A stretch of 64,000 nucleotides of DNA from Mariannaea sp. PMI_226 (GCA_024336345.1 JANFOG010000002.1:4092001-4156000), one strand, 5' to 3'. Shown: positions 15,001 to 27,038, counted from the first letter of the stretch. A program made the numbers and translations. The notes: generated by a model not told the origin, from the sequence alone.

Positions 15001-18000
15001 GAAGCAGATCTGTCTCTTGACCATGAACCTCCTGCTGTTGACGCTTCAGCCCCTGTCCAAACCGATTCTCCGGACTGTGGTCGAAGGGACCTCTTATATG
15101 TCACCTCAGCGGAGCTCGAATCTTCTCAGACTGAAACCACTCCAGACGCCCTCAGTCAGGAAGTACTTGACCAGGATGCACCTGTGGAAATCTCGCGTGC
15201 CTATGATGCCTCTGCCGAGATCCTCTCGGAAGAAACACCAACTAATCTTGCTTCGGTTGAACCGATTTTAGCTGATGCAGCGGTGATCAGCGAGACCAAA
15301 GAGGAGCTTGAAACTGAGGTGGCTTTGAAACAATCTAGGAAAGAGAAGAAGAGAGCGAAGAAACTTGCCCAGAAAAATGCACTGGTAGGGCCTTCACCTG
15401 TAGAGGGACCATCCACCAGGGAAGATATAGCCCACAGTCAGACAGTCGTGGATAAAACAGCCGACTCCCAAGATATCGACTCAACTGAAAGACCGAAAGA
15501 CTACCTAACTCCTTCCTCCCTAGCCACACTGCCAACATTCGCAACCGCTCAGGATGTCGCTGATAGCGTGGAACTTGTCAAATCTATTGAGGCGTCCGAA
15601 GCACCAGTCCTGTCTGCATCAACAAGTGTACCGGCAGGATTGAGAGCAGAGCCTATACTCGAACCTGCGACCGAGGTACCTCAGAACGAATCTACTCCCA
15701 GTGTAGCCGTTCATACATCTCTTCAATCCACAGACACATTCCATCCAGGGCAAGAAACAATTGGCGCTGTCACCAGACAAGATAGTGAGTGGGGTACATC
15801 TGCTGAGCAGGAGAGTATGTATCACAAGCACCATGATATTTTTGGAACAGCGGCCTTGGGAACCGAGGTTCCATTGCCAGTTCATGAAGAGTCTATTGCT
15901 CAGTCTTCAGGGAGATATCAGGAGCCACTTGAAATGACGACTGAATGCGGTCCGGGTTCCAGCTTCGAACAGATCAGAACCGATGAAATTTCAGAAGCTC
16001 CGCTGTCAACAGAACAATCTCGATCACTAGATGACAAGGATGAAGAATGGGCATTGCCAGTCAAAAGGAAAAGCAAGAAGAGCAAGAAGATAGTGGACGC
16101 TCTAGGTTCCAGCGCAGAGGAACCTTTCCAGCCCACTCTATCTGTAGAGTCACTTGAAGCACCATTTGCTGAGACCGAAGTGAAGCAAATGGATGTACTT
16201 TCTGCAAGTACTGCGGGACAGAAATTTGACGTGCCTCCAGGTAGTACCTCTCTTGGCGCCACAGAGCGTAGCATTTTCGAGCGAGAGCCCGAAAACGCAA
16301 GGGAGCTGGATGTCAATCTCCCTACGCAGGACGAGAGGACTGCAGTGCCTAGCCCAGAGGAACAGAGCCAGCAGCTCATGGCTGTTCAAGAGCAACACTA
16401 CCAGCCCGAAACCATGGATATTAACCCAGAGAGTCCTTCTGTTTCTAAGTCCAAGAGAAAGAAGAAGCGGGCAAAGAGCGATGCAATGCAAGCTCATCAA
16501 CCTACGCCAGAAGTGATTCTCGAGCCAGAGGTTCGAGAAGTCGAAGAGCCAGTCGAGGCTACAAATATTACTTTTCTTGATGTTGAGGATGGCAAGGAGC
16601 TATCACTATCTGAACCTAGGACACCACCCCGATCACGCAACGCAAACCATAGCCCCGTGGCTGTGACGCCAGAGGCTGATAGATTCAAATCGCCACCCAA
16701 AACCAGAGAAGAAACAGCTACAGATAGTGAGGTAGCAGCAGCAGTTGCGGCAGGAGCAGGAGGTATTGCGGCCCTTGCTAGCAGGCTTGGGAGCAGCAAG
16801 AAGCGGTTAAAGGAGAAGCAAGAGCCGAGGGGTGATGCACAGACAAGCAGGGAGGTCAAATTGGATGGCGACGTCTGGCTGCCTAGTGAGAGAAGGGACA
16901 AAGGGAATATGGAGCAAGAGCTCGGTATTAGGAGCGAGTCAAAATCGAGCCATAAAAAGACGCAGTCAAAAGAGGAAGAGAAAGCATTCTGGGGTGCTTC
17001 ATCTCAGTCTAAAGAGTTGGGCGATGAGACTAAGCCCGAGCCTGAAAGCAAACCTCGGAAGAGCAATGAGAAGCCCAAGCTCGCAAGCAAGGGTATGGAG
17101 TCTACGAAGGTGCTTGACAAGCCAGAGCACTATAGGGATTCTACTCAATCAAAGAGCAAGGGCAACGATTCGACATCAAGGTTGTCTAACACAAGTATCG
17201 TACGACGGGACAGCGATGGCATGGAGGAGAGTCCCATCCTAGGGCGCGGCAACATGGAACTGCCCCGAACAGCTCCTCAAGGCCTCCTCACTGGAGGCCC
17301 CAACGTGGAGGAAGCTCGTGGAGGGCTCTTGAAGGAGGAGAGTCGAGTATTGATGCCGCTTACAGAGCTGGGACCTGACCTAGGCGATTTCCGACGACCG
17401 CCTTCCCGTGCTCTGCCACCGGTCCAAGAAATTCCAGAGGCGGAGACGGAAGCTACCAAGTTGGTGCGAATGAGGGCAGATGTCAATCGAGACAGCGGCT
17501 TCGTTGAAGGAGTCCAATCGCGGCCACGGCGGAGAGGTTTGTCACTCAACAAAGACCAGGACCAGCAACGGGACAGCGGCGTTCACATCGGAGATTGGCC
17601 TGACACGCAATCACAAGCAGAAACTAGAGAAATATCAAGCCAAGAACGGGCGGTATTGCAAACACCGGAGCCTGAGCGACGCCTTCGAAGATCACCGCGT
17701 AACACGCCAGTTGTTCGAGATACGCCAGTCCTACGAGAGCCACCAGAACCAGCAGCGACTCCGGAGCCAGAGAAGAGAAAGAAGAAGAAACAATACGGAG
17801 CTCTTGGAACATCTGCGACCCCAGCCGCAGCCACAGACGTCGCTACAGGTGTAGCCGCAGGTGTGGCGGCAGTGGCAGCAGTGGCAGCGGTGGCCGGATT
17901 GCGGTCAGCAACGTCCACGCCATCTCGCAGCGTGTCTGACAACCCGCCTGTTTCTCGCCAATCATCACCGCGGTTTGGAACAGCTCCACGCCGATCCCTG

Positions 18001-19760
18001 TCAAACACCAGCCTCTCACGACGTCGCACGCCCGAGCCACTTAAGTTGCGGCCTGAAAGCCCAGGCATCGCTCGCGAATCAGGCACCCCGACTCCACCGC
18101 TCCGCCGGGTTGACAAACGAATGAGCAGCGATCTGCGGGCGCTTCGTCAACAAAACAACACCACGCCCATTGCGAATGAAGGTCGTGTCCGCGCAAAGGA
18201 CATGGCCGACGTTTATGTAAGTTCACCCTTCCCTCCTTTGCCCTAACCCTTTATAGCGCATCCCCAAAGCTTACCCGTCTCCCTCTTCCACAGGATGGCT
18301 ACGGCGAGGGCCGAATCGGCTCGCCCCGTTCACCCACCCGGCCCCACAGCATGCGCCGTCGACAGAGCATGCAGGTGCTCGAGCTGGAGAACAAGGTCGA
18401 GCAGCTGCTTGCCGAGAATCGCGCCCTGAACGATGCCCGTGCCAATGTCGAGACGAATCTTGCTCAGCGCGCCGCAACTACTCTTTCTGAACGCGATGCT
18501 GAGATTGACTCCCTGAGACAGTCCCTCAAGTTTCTGCAAAATGAGGTTGCTCGCTTGACCGAAGTCAACGACGGCCTGACCAGCGCCAATGCCGAGCTTG
18601 CCAACAAGGACACTTCTCGATATGCTGAATTGGAGACCCGTCACGCGACTACCACCCGTGAACTTGATGCCGCTCGCGGCGCTCATAACCGATTCAGCAC
18701 TAGCCTTCAGGAGAAGGACTCAGAGATAGCCAAGTTGCGCGAAGAACTTGAGGCCGCCAAGGAAAAGATTCGCGAGATGCAACGCCAGATCCTCGAGACC
18801 AAGGCTAGCGACGCTAGCTTCCTCAACATCCGCGACGAGGACCATTTCGACCATCGATGCCAGCAGCTCTGCTCTCATGTTCAGCAATGGGTACTGCGCT
18901 TCAGCAAGTTTTCCGATATGCGCGCTTGCCGGTTGACAAGTGAGATCAATGATGAGAAGACTATCGACCGTTTAGACAACGCCGTCCTCGATGGCTCTGA
19001 TGTGGACGTCTACCTCAGAGACCGTGTCAGGCGACGTGATATTTTCATGTCAATGACAATGAACATGATCTGGGAATTTGTGTTCACCCGGTATCTCTTC
19101 GGCATGGACCGAGAACAGCGACAGAAACTTAAGTCGCTCGAAAAGCTACTAAACGAGGTGGGCCCGCCCGAAGCAGTACGACAATGGCGTGCCGTCACCC
19201 TCACCTTGCTCTGCAGGCGTGATGGTTTCAAGCGCCAGCGCGACCTCGATACCGAGGCCGTTGTCCAAGCCATCTTCCAAACATTATGCAAGATCCTTCC
19301 ACCGCCTTCGAACCTGGAGGATCAGATTCAATCGCAACTTAGACGCGTCATGCGAGAGGCTGTGGCCCTTTCCATCGAGATGCGCACCCAGAAGGCTGAG
19401 TATATGATGCTGCCACCGCTGCAACCCCTTTATGATGCAGATGGCGAACTCGCCGAAACAGTCCAGTTCAACGCTTCCATGATGAGTGAGCGAAGCGGCA
19501 GCGTCACCGCGACCAACGATGAGCTTGAAGCTCAAAAGGCTGTGGTCCGTGTAGTTCTTTTCCCTCTTGTCGTCAAGAAGGGGGATGACGACGGCCGCGG
19601 TGATGAGGAGATTGTAGTGTGTCCCGCGCAGGTGCTGATTGCTCGCACCAAGAACCATCCTTTCGGAGCCGGCAGCTCCGTTGGTGCTCGCAGTCACATC
19701 AGTGTCGTGACCGGGGACATGGCCCAACCAGAGGCCGAGTATATTGAAGGAGGAATCTAA
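1..19760 (+). CDS. lah: Leashin-like (LAH) giant septal-pore/Woronin-body tether, 'involucrin repeat' protein, 5' partial
   Basis: The frame is open from base 1, so the N-terminus lies outside the window. Exon A ends at 18216, a 77-bp intron (18217-18293, GTAAGT...CAG) follows, and exon B is 18294-19760; at least 6560 residues are encoded. The middle is acidic, low-complexity Glu/Pro/Thr/Val sequence broken by about 17 lysine islands and several Ala-rich segments. Exon B encodes about 150 residues of heptad coiled coil, then a roughly 300-residue globular domain. Fungal proteins of this size and plan are annotated 'involucrin repeat protein' and include Neurospora LAH and Aspergillus AoLah, which tether Woronin bodies to the cortex or septal pore; the middle is thought to act as an extensible linker. 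Neurospora makes separate LAH-1 and LAH-2 products from its locus; here one frame runs through. Identity rests on architecture and remembered C-terminal similarity, not alignment. Confidence 0.75.
2440..2790 (+). repeat. Three degenerate copies of an Arg-Ser-Asp-Asp-Glu-Trp motif in lah
   Basis: RSDDEWD, RSDNEWD and RSDDEWE occur near 2452, 2626 and 2767, each within Arg/Ser-rich sequence (RSRSRSRES-like). Spacing is about 140-175 bp. These are among the few tryptophans in this part of the protein, which suggests short linear binding motifs. Confidence 0.7.
7600..7743 (+). repeat. Coding minisatellite, 12-bp unit (Thr-Glu-Ala-Pro) in lah
   Basis: About eleven tandem copies of a 12-bp unit encode (T/S)-(E/I)-A-P type tetrapeptides. 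Central copies (about 7655-7740) are nearly identical at the DNA level, differing mainly by third-base changes such as ccg/cca and gag/gaa, so expansion looks recent. The frame is preserved by the unit length. Confidence 0.9.
8845..9117 (+). repeat. Coding minisatellite, 36-bp unit (12 residues) in lah
   Basis: About seven tandem copies of a 12-residue unit of the form VEPEPTSxDIAP. Units diverge by a few substitutions (E to A, D to N). The array lies between two lysine islands, at 8629 and 9151. Confidence 0.85.
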
Positions 19761-20418
19761 GAAAGAGAAAGTAATGAGGATGCGTAGGGATCTTTGGCGA
19801 GTGTTTTGATTACGTATGATAACGGTCTACAGCGACGTTTTCTCATTTTCCTTTGTTACTTTGCTTTTTGTTGGATTTTTATGGGTTATATAAGGCACCA
19901 TATACACACGTACGGGAGGGGAGGAACATGGAAAGGGAAGGGAACAACAAAAGGCTCATGATGATATCCTGGGTTGATATGGGCGGTTAGGTCTTCTCTT
20001 TTATTGGGTGGATGCTGGATTCCTGTTTTTTTTTCTCGTTATTTTTTTTTTTCTACTCTTCTCTCCCTGTATTTTACTTCATGTTTTTTTGTTATTTTAC
20101 CTTCTTGTTATCTGCCGACACGGGACTATGTCAGGCTTAGTTTGAGAATATGTTGTAATGACACACCTTTTGTTGTTTTTATCGCCAATCAATCAAACAA
20201 GCATCAATCATTTTAGTTCATAATTATTCATTCCTTGTCTATCTGATATCTATTTTTTTCTGCCCTATTTATCCCATGCCAAGAAAGAGTTAGGCCAGAA
20301 ACTGTGTCGAGAATGATTCTATTCAATAAGCAATTCAGTAGTACCCTCTTGCTACTCTCACGAGACTGTCCAGATAATATATGCCATCAGACATAAATCA
20401 TCTCTTTAATTGTAGGTC
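19761..20418. other. Intergenic, convergent 3' ends
   Basis: Spacer between lah and the converging gene on the other strand. It is strongly T-rich on the + strand (long T runs 20024-20100), consistent with 3' UTRs and poly(A) regions. No gene seen. Confidence 0.6.
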
Positions 20419-22584
20419 TCACGATGCCATCTCTCTTCTCTGAGCTCTCATAATAGACCCTACGCTGAGAGTATCTTCAACATTTGAGATGGGCGCGGGT
20501 GCCTGAACTGGATGGCTATCTCTTGGCGCAGATGCTTCTGTTGCTTCTGCTGCTTCTGCTGCTTCTGCCATCATATTGAGCTCTCGCTGAATCCGATTGA
20601 TGGACGGTCTCTTGGAGGTGCTGGTTTGATTCTCGATAGTCCATCGCCAGCCTTGAAGTTGCAACAATACTTTGTCTGCTTCTGGGTCGCCTTTGTGTTT
20701 TCGAATAAGGCTCACCATCCACGCAAGCCGCTCCTGGCGTCCAGGAAACCCGTTTTCAAGGTCGCGTACCACCACGTCAATTAGGCGACCCAGCATGCGC
20801 CAAGACAGCTTCTTGTCGATAGATTGGTATCTATTCAAACACTGTTCAACGGACGTCAGAACCTGGCGATGGGTGAGATGGTCAGACTCGATGAACCATC
20901 CTGCCATCAGCTCTAAAAGTCGTGTCTGAGATTTGATACGTCTCTTGTCAGGGCGCGGCTTGTTAGGCTGATGCCAATTGAGTGCTAGTACACGCCAAAT
21001 GGTTTGGCGGCTGACATCTGGATCATTTATCATCGCCTTGACATAAGGAGTCCAATCGGTCCATGTCCAGTCCCAAAGCCGAATTAGCTTGTAGTTGCTA
21101 TGTCGCCGTGAGGCAGCCTCCCAGAGAGCGATTGCGCGTTTGTAGTCGCCACCTGCATAAGCCATTTTCTTGAGGATGGCTACTTCCGAGTCCATAGCAA
21201 GCTGCCGTGCCATGTCGTCAAAATATCCCGTCTTCGCAGTGATCGAGCAAAGCTCGTCAAAGAGAACCTGTTGGTCCTGATTTCGCTGCCGGGAGATAAC
21301 CTTTACAAGCCTAGTCCAGCTGTCGGGGCCGAAAATTCTCACATTGGCCAAAAAGAGGGTTGAGCTTGCTGAGAAGCATTGCGTAGCCCACAAACGGCCC
21401 ATGGTGAAGAGGAAGGCATCGCCGCTAGCCCAAGGGCCGCTATACGTTCTGAGACAGTCTTCTGTCCGGACAGAAGGGTAGAATGACTTGGCGACTGCTA
21501 GTTGACGCTGAACCCGTTTGAAGTCGGCGTTACTATACCGCTCATTGAGACGGTCCTCGAGTGTCTGCCAAACCGACGCGGATTTTCCGAGATTGGGGCT
21601 GAGGTATCGAACGGCTGAGCTAATCATGATATGGTGGAGTGCTGCCTTGTGATGTGGTATTTGAAATGCTTTGAACTCAATATACGATTCCACTGCATCC
21701 AAAAGGAGCGACTGGATGGCTGGCCGAGCGCGATCTTTGCGGATTAACTTGGCAACACAAGAAAAGACCAAGTGGGTTTCAAGGTGTTGTTTGTCTAGTT
21801 TCATGTACTCCTCCACCAACATCTGCCGAAATTCGGGTGTGCATAAACTACAGCTCGACTTCTTGGAGAGGGGACTGATAAACATGTATGCCATTTTGCT
21901 GCTCGCCCGTCCTAGCCATTCGTTGCTGAACCTTCCCTTGACGGTGGAGCTGAAAGGTTGGAGAGCGTGCCTGAAATCAGCGGCAGAAAGTGCATCTTGT
22001 TTTATCATGCCAAGGATGCTTGTATAAAAGGGCTGGCATGCCTCCCAGAACACAGGCTCACTAAGCGTTTCCACATTGAGGATCTCGATTCGCTGATTGA
22101 GTTGCGAGACCAGGAGAGTCATTTGCTGGGATGTATCGTTGGCATTGGATACAGAGACTTCTGTCGCGAGAGTGGCCAGTTCGCTGATGGATTCGGCAGG
22201 AGGTGATTGATCTTCATAATTCTCTAGCCAAGTGATGAATCGATCAAGCTTTCGACGTAAGCTGAACTTTTGGCTGTTTAGGATTCGGTCTTCAGGGGTG
22301 TTTGGAGCCTCCCATTTCCACTCGCCGGGGCGAAGAGAAAATTCTATTGACCATGGAGGGGGCGTGCCGTAAGACTCAGGTCCAATGGCTGTCATATGGC
22401 GTTTTCCTAGACGGCGACGGCTTTCGATAGGGCCAGGACAGGAGCTGATATGGCGGCTCTGATGTGTAGAGAAGCGAATGTAGCGCTCAACAGCTTGACG
22501 AAGCATCGTATCGGTGATCCAGAGGCCATCTTGCGAGACTATCGGCACAGTTGTAGCTCGTAATGAACCGCATCGGGGCGGCAT
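20419..22584 (-). CDS. Uncharacterised helical protein, probably mitochondrial
   Basis: Single-exon 721-residue protein starting at the ATG 22584-22582. I do not recognise a named family. The first 50 residues lack acidic clusters, carry Arg/Ser/Thr and end in a stretch (FSTHQSRHISS) resembling a mitochondrial presequence. The body is mostly alpha-helical, with many Trp and basic residues and no obvious membrane span. The helix spacing would fit a pentatricopeptide-like or mitochondrial expression factor, but no repeat is clear enough to call. The tail has a short Ala-Glu run (near 20530-20570) from a GCT/TCT-type trinucleotide repeat. It converges on lah and shares no signal with its neighbours. 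Confidence 0.7.
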   Translation of the reverse strand: MPPRCGSLRATTVPIVSQDGLWITDTMLRQAVERYIRFSTHQSRHISSCPGPIESRRRLGKRHMTAIGPESYGTPPPWSIEFSLRPGEWKWEAPNTPEDRILNSQKFSLRRKLDRFITWLENYEDQSPPAESISELATLATEVSVSNANDTSQQMTLLVSQLNQRIEILNVETLSEPVFWEACQPFYTSILGMIKQDALSAADFRHALQPFSSTVKGRFSNEWLGRASSKMAYMFISPLSKKSSCSLCTPEFRQMLVEEYMKLDKQHLETHLVFSCVAKLIRKDRARPAIQSLLLDAVESYIEFKAFQIPHHKAALHHIMISSAVRYLSPNLGKSASVWQTLEDRLNERYSNADFKRVQRQLAVAKSFYPSVRTEDCLRTYSGPWASGDAFLFTMGRLWATQCFSASSTLFLANVRIFGPDSWTRLVKVISRQRNQDQQVLFDELCSITAKTGYFDDMARQLAMDSEVAILKKMAYAGGDYKRAIALWEAASRRHSNYKLIRLWDWTWTDWTPYVKAMINDPDVSRQTIWRVLALNWHQPNKPRPDKRRIKSQTRLLELMAGWFIESDHLTHRQVLTSVEQCLNRYQSIDKKLSWRMLGRLIDVVVRDLENGFPGRQERLAWMVSLIRKHKGDPEADKVLLQLQGWRWTIENQTSTSKRPSINRIQRELNMMAEAAEAAEATEASAPRDSHPVQAPAPISNVEDTLSVGSIMRAQRREMAS

Positions 22585-24038
22585 TGGAAGGGTTCAATCG
22601 AGCGAAGAGGCAAAAGAGACGTTCCCTAGCCGAGACTGAGCTGTGTCTCTAGTCTGAGTAAGCAGTCAAGGAGTTGGCATAATTCAATTGCCGGCGGGGG
22701 AGGGGGAGGCCGGTATCGAGATATCGACACACACGGTTTCGTTGAGGTTGTTTTCGACACACAAGGCTGGCTCCGCTCTTCTGAAAGCTCCTTCGAATTA
22801 GAGAGGGGACCCACCTGGGGAGAGATGGGCCAATCGAAGCGAAGCGAAATGCCCCAAGCTGTAAAACCCGCACGTGGACCCAAGTACCAATGTACCGCCA
22901 TACGATTACCTTCATACCGTAGCCTGTAGGTACACTACCAATGTGCCCATGTGCCCTCCTTCCCCTCTTTCGTACTTTCGGCTAAAAGTAAGCGCGGCCC
23001 GGCTAACTGAAGACGAAACAGAACAACATGCTGGGAAGCCCGCCCCGGAAGCGACAGTACCACAGTACGTACACAAGCACTCAAATACGGTATGATAATG
23101 CCACAAATGGCCACAAAGGGCCACAATGCCACAGTGCCACAAATCTCCCCAGTGGAGCAGGAACCTGCAACTGGAATGCAAGTCAAGCCCACTGTTCCAT
23201 CTCACTTTCCAGTCGCTGTACATAGATAGCATTAATTAGGACCAGCATCCATGCAGGAGTCGACAGCGCTACTGCTCTGTCTGACCCTTGGAACCCTGCA
23301 GTATTACCCCTTGCGTATTTCTTCCTGCTACGTAACTTGACGACTCGAATTTTGAGACCCTGCTCGATGTTATCCCCGTCCTTGGATGGATGAAAATGCC
23401 ATTGTGTCCGGCCAATTGTCACTGTCCGACTGTCCGAAGTAAACGCGGTATGCACGCTTTTGGTTCTTGGGGTTCGAACGACTCTCACAAGCTTCGCAAG
23501 CCACAGCATACAGTACGCACTTAGGTTAGTTGGTCTTGTGACGTCTACCCACTTACTCATGCTACCAGGATATTCCGCCCTCCCTACATACGCAAACACC
23601 ATCGTCATCATCATTATTTATTTTTCTACATCTTCTTCACTATTCTTCATCGCCTACTACGTACCTATACGTAAAATCTCCATCCGCGACCCCGGCTCGC
23701 TAACGGCGCGTTACCGCTATTACCTTCAGCGCTATTCCTATCCTTGTCAATCACCCACTTGCCCCAAGCTTGGTTACTAGAGTACGCCGGCGTGGAGCTC
23801 CCCAAATAGGAACATCAACAGCTAGCCCAGCCTGTCCTTGTCGAGTCTCCTGAACATGTCTCGTTAATCCGCCGAAAGCCATCTCACAGCTTTCCCCCAG
23901 CTTTCCCCAACTTTGCCGCTCGCACCAAGTCACGACATCAACACCTACTCACATCCGCATAGCTAGTCTTGCGATCCTCGGCACCCTCACGATATTGCTA
24001 CGAACGATTCTGCATCCCTTTTTGCCGCTTGCCGCTTC
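22585..24038. other. Intergenic, divergent promoter region
   Basis: About 1.45 kb between two divergent genes. It holds a Pro/Gly-type simple stretch near 22690, a cluster of GCCACA repeats at 23100-23141, and a pyrimidine-rich leader (about 23570-24030) ahead of vezA. No coding region supported. Confidence 0.6.
23100..23141. repeat. Five GCCACA hexamers, spaced 8-10 bp
   Basis: GCCACA starts at 23100, 23110, 23120, 23128 and 23136, giving spacings of 10, 10, 8 and 8 bp. The near-helical-turn spacing puts the copies on a similar face of the DNA. Lies about 0.9 kb upstream of vezA and 0.5 kb upstream of the divergent gene; function unknown. Confidence 0.75.
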
Positions 24039-26189
24039 ATGGCTTTGCGTGCTCTCTCATCTTCTCCGTCAACATCGCAGCATAATTATATGGAGCCCGT
24101 GGTCTATGAGGAGACGCCTTTAGCCGACTACCTCAGAGGTGAGTCTTCCCTCCCTTCTGTTTTGCCTTTGCATGGAGCTTCATTTTGACATTGACCCTTT
24201 AGATGGGGGAGATGAGCCGCAGCCAGACTGGGCACCTGGCGCAACAACTCCTAATCCAGCCTCCTCAGCCGGTCGATCGAGTCCTTCACCACCGTCTAGC
24301 CCTTCACCCTTCGCCCCGACAGGCCGGCCCTTAGTCAAGGCGAGATTTCGCAACAAAGCACCCAGTGATCTCCGGCTGGATCTACCGAAACCTACTTCAT
24401 TACGTTCAATCAGAAAGAATTACTCGGTACGCTGTCTATACCGTTCCGTCACCGCCTGTTCCATACCCTTCAACTAACTTGATGTCTCCAGGCGGCAGTG
24501 GCAGCTAGTATTGATCGTGCCGATAATGCGAAATTCCTCGAACAGTTCCGATACACAATTATTGCCTCCCAGCTGCTGAGCGGCCATTCCGGGCTAGGAC
24601 CGCATCAAATTAATGGCACTGGTCCGCAAGCCCCAGCTCATAGTCAAGATGACTCCCTTTTATCAACTGAAGGAATTATTGCATCAATCCTTGCTGCTTT
24701 GGCCGTTGCAGTTATCCTAAGCTGGGTAGTGGAAAATGGTGTTACTCGGAAACGGCTTGTCTTCCTCGTGCTCATCTGCGTGGCCGGGGTTCTCCTTGGC
24801 CAAGTATACATGAGGCGGCAATGGCTGCGTTATCAAAGAGCGCAATCGTTAGCGGGAATTACTACATTCATCCAGACTTCCAATAATTATGACGGTGCTT
24901 CTGGAGCCGCATTATCTCTCATACAAGAGGTGGAGTTGGTATCTCGTGGTTATCGGATGTGAGCCTGCGCCTAACTCCCCCTCCCCCCCTTTTTTTTTCT
25001 ACCGAGAACCGTGTGATTGACATGTGGATAGAAGCGCACCAATGCCCCCTATCAGTCGTATTGAAGACCGTGTTCAAAGTCGAAAGTGTGTGCGATTGCG
25101 AAAAGCCTTGAAGAATTCGTTCGCCGACGTTTTGCAAGTATACCATCAGGTGTGTACTGTAGTGAATGGCTTCGCCGAACAGCTCGATCTGGAAAAGTAC
25201 TACGACATCTATGATATTAGTGACTTTGACATGTCCGATGCGCGACGTGGTTTCGATGAGGACGAATTTGAGGATTTGGAGTCGTTGAGGATCCTTAAGG
25301 TGTTAGCTGCGCGGTTTTACACCCTTCGCAAGATGTTCCTTTGCGCCTTGTTAGCTCTTGATGCCAATGGTGACACAAATGACTTGCTTCGATGGACGAC
25401 AGCAGTTGAAAGCCTTCGAAATCTCAACACGGCAACAAGCGCTTCCTATGAGAGGCTTCAGAATCTCCTGCGAGAAGAAGAGTGTAAGTTCTCTTATTTC
25501 AACCGACAATGACATAGCTAATGTATGCGACAGCTTTCCCAGCTCCGGCTTCGCCGAGGGTCGCCTTAACACCGGGAAGAGAACGATGGAGAGCTCAGCT
25601 TCGAAAGCTCAATGGACTCTCCAGTGGAATTAGAGGGCTTCAAGCAAAACTACAGCTTCTACGGGAGGAATCTGACAAGGCACTTAACGACTCGAATGAT
25701 GTTTCGGAGTTAGGGCCGAATCTCATGGCTCAATATGAATCCATTGGCGTGGACCTCAGGGAACTCATGGCTGCCTGGGAAGACGGCCGAGCCGCCTTGG
25801 CCCTCGGAATCGATAGAAACGAAAAGCGGCTTTCATCCATGAGTACCCTCATATCTCCCGCCAGCTCTCTGAGTGGACTTACCACAGTCGACGAGGGCGG
25901 TACTGCGGTCGACGCACTGAAGGCCCTTACAGGCGAATCGCCGCCAAATTCTGACTTTGCGGATCATGATGCACTCGAGGTGTTTGAGGCAGTTGCGCGG
26001 CCCCGACCGCGCAGCATGCTTACGAGAGAGGAGAGAATAGTCAAAATGAAAGAAGAAAGAGAGCAGAAAGCAGCCGCTCGCCACCAACTGGACGCAACAA
26101 AGGGAATGCTTCGGGAACTGGAGACCGTCATCAACCTCCGGCCACGCACGCGCACGAGTGCCCCAGCTGGTCGGATCGTCTCTATGTGA
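24039..26189 (+). CDS. vezA: Vezatin-like protein VezA (dynein/early-endosome transport)
   Basis: Five exons: 24039-24138, 24203-24426, 24492-24958, 25032-25483 and 25534-26189, giving 632 residues with phases consistent at every junction. Two adjacent hydrophobic segments (exon 3, about 24670-24810) form a membrane hairpin; after them comes a long helical region with a conserved acidic stretch (near 25215-25290) and a basic, charged C-terminal helix. Size, paired membrane spans and overall plan match fungal vezatin-like proteins (vezatin/Inp2 family). Aspergillus nidulans VezA, of similar length, is needed for dynein-mediated early-endosome movement; yeast Inp2 is a peroxisomal myosin receptor. 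The start was chosen because the first 35 codons read into a Glu/Tyr-rich N-terminus before a GTGAGT donor. Family assignment is from memory of the fold, not a search. Confidence 0.75.
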
Positions 26190-26946
26190 CAGCACGAGAT
26201 CAACTACCATAAACACCTTGTGGGAATATTAGCGACACCACATTCATTGAATACTTTTCAAGTTTTTACTTACACCTTTTGCTACAACTACGAACAGGCG
26301 TCGACGCCATTTTGGACGCAACGATGCGCACACAAGCATACACATATGCACACGCACAGCAGCGATTTCTTTAGCAGAGTCACGACGACATGCAACGGTT
26401 TCATTAATTAAGCGGTACAATTATCACTATAGAACGGGACAGGCGCAGCAATGGGCATCTGAAGAGTATTTGAAGACCAACTGAAGGTTAATTTTACTGT
26501 GCACTCACTGCTATACAACAACATGTATCTAGTGGTTTTGTTTTTTGTTACCTTTTTTTTTTCTTTCCCAAATTTTAGGATGTTATCCCGGGATTTGACA
26601 TCCTGGTTGATCATAGAATGTAGGTATCGATCTCATCTGCCTAAGAGCAGGAGGAGTGTGCGAATAATACGATAGGATTAATCCACACCTGATTGGCCGT
26701 TTGGTATTGCTGTTATTCCATGACGAGGTCAGTTGAAGAATTAGACTCGAACAGTCTATCTCCGCCCGTTCATATGTTGTAAGTCAATCAATGATAAATT
26801 GTAATATTAGAGCAGCATCGGTGCCGTGGTAACGACTCTCTCCCTGCAGGTAATTAATTACTCCGGTCTCCGTAAGTTACAAGGGGCTCAAATCGGCGGA
26901 TGTACTCCGGAGTTTGAACGGGGAGTCTCTATGGAGCACGGAGTAC

Positions 26947-26960
26947 ACAGTACGTACTGT
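26947..26960. repeat. 14-bp perfect palindrome
   Basis: ACAGTACGTACTGT reads identically on both strands. It follows two ACGGAGTAC/CTCCGGAGT-type inverted stretches (26895-26946), so the 70 bp are rich in short inverted repeats. It is one of several GTAC-centred palindromes in the spacers of this window. Confidence 0.7.
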
Positions 26961-27030
26961 ACGACACAATCAAGCCAATCCATCTTAGGCTTAGCCTCAA
27001 CTTGAATGCCCCGCGTCGAGTTGGCGTCAC

Positions 27031-27038
27031 GACGCGTC
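27031..27038. promoter_or_regulatory. MluI cell-cycle box (GACGCGTC) upstream of PCNA
   Basis: ACGCGT, the consensus bound by MBF (Mbp1/Res-type factors) at G1/S genes in yeasts, occurs as the palindrome GACGCGTC about 405 bp before the PCNA start codon. PCNA is a classic MBF target. Role here is inferred from motif and gene identity. Confidence 0.5.
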
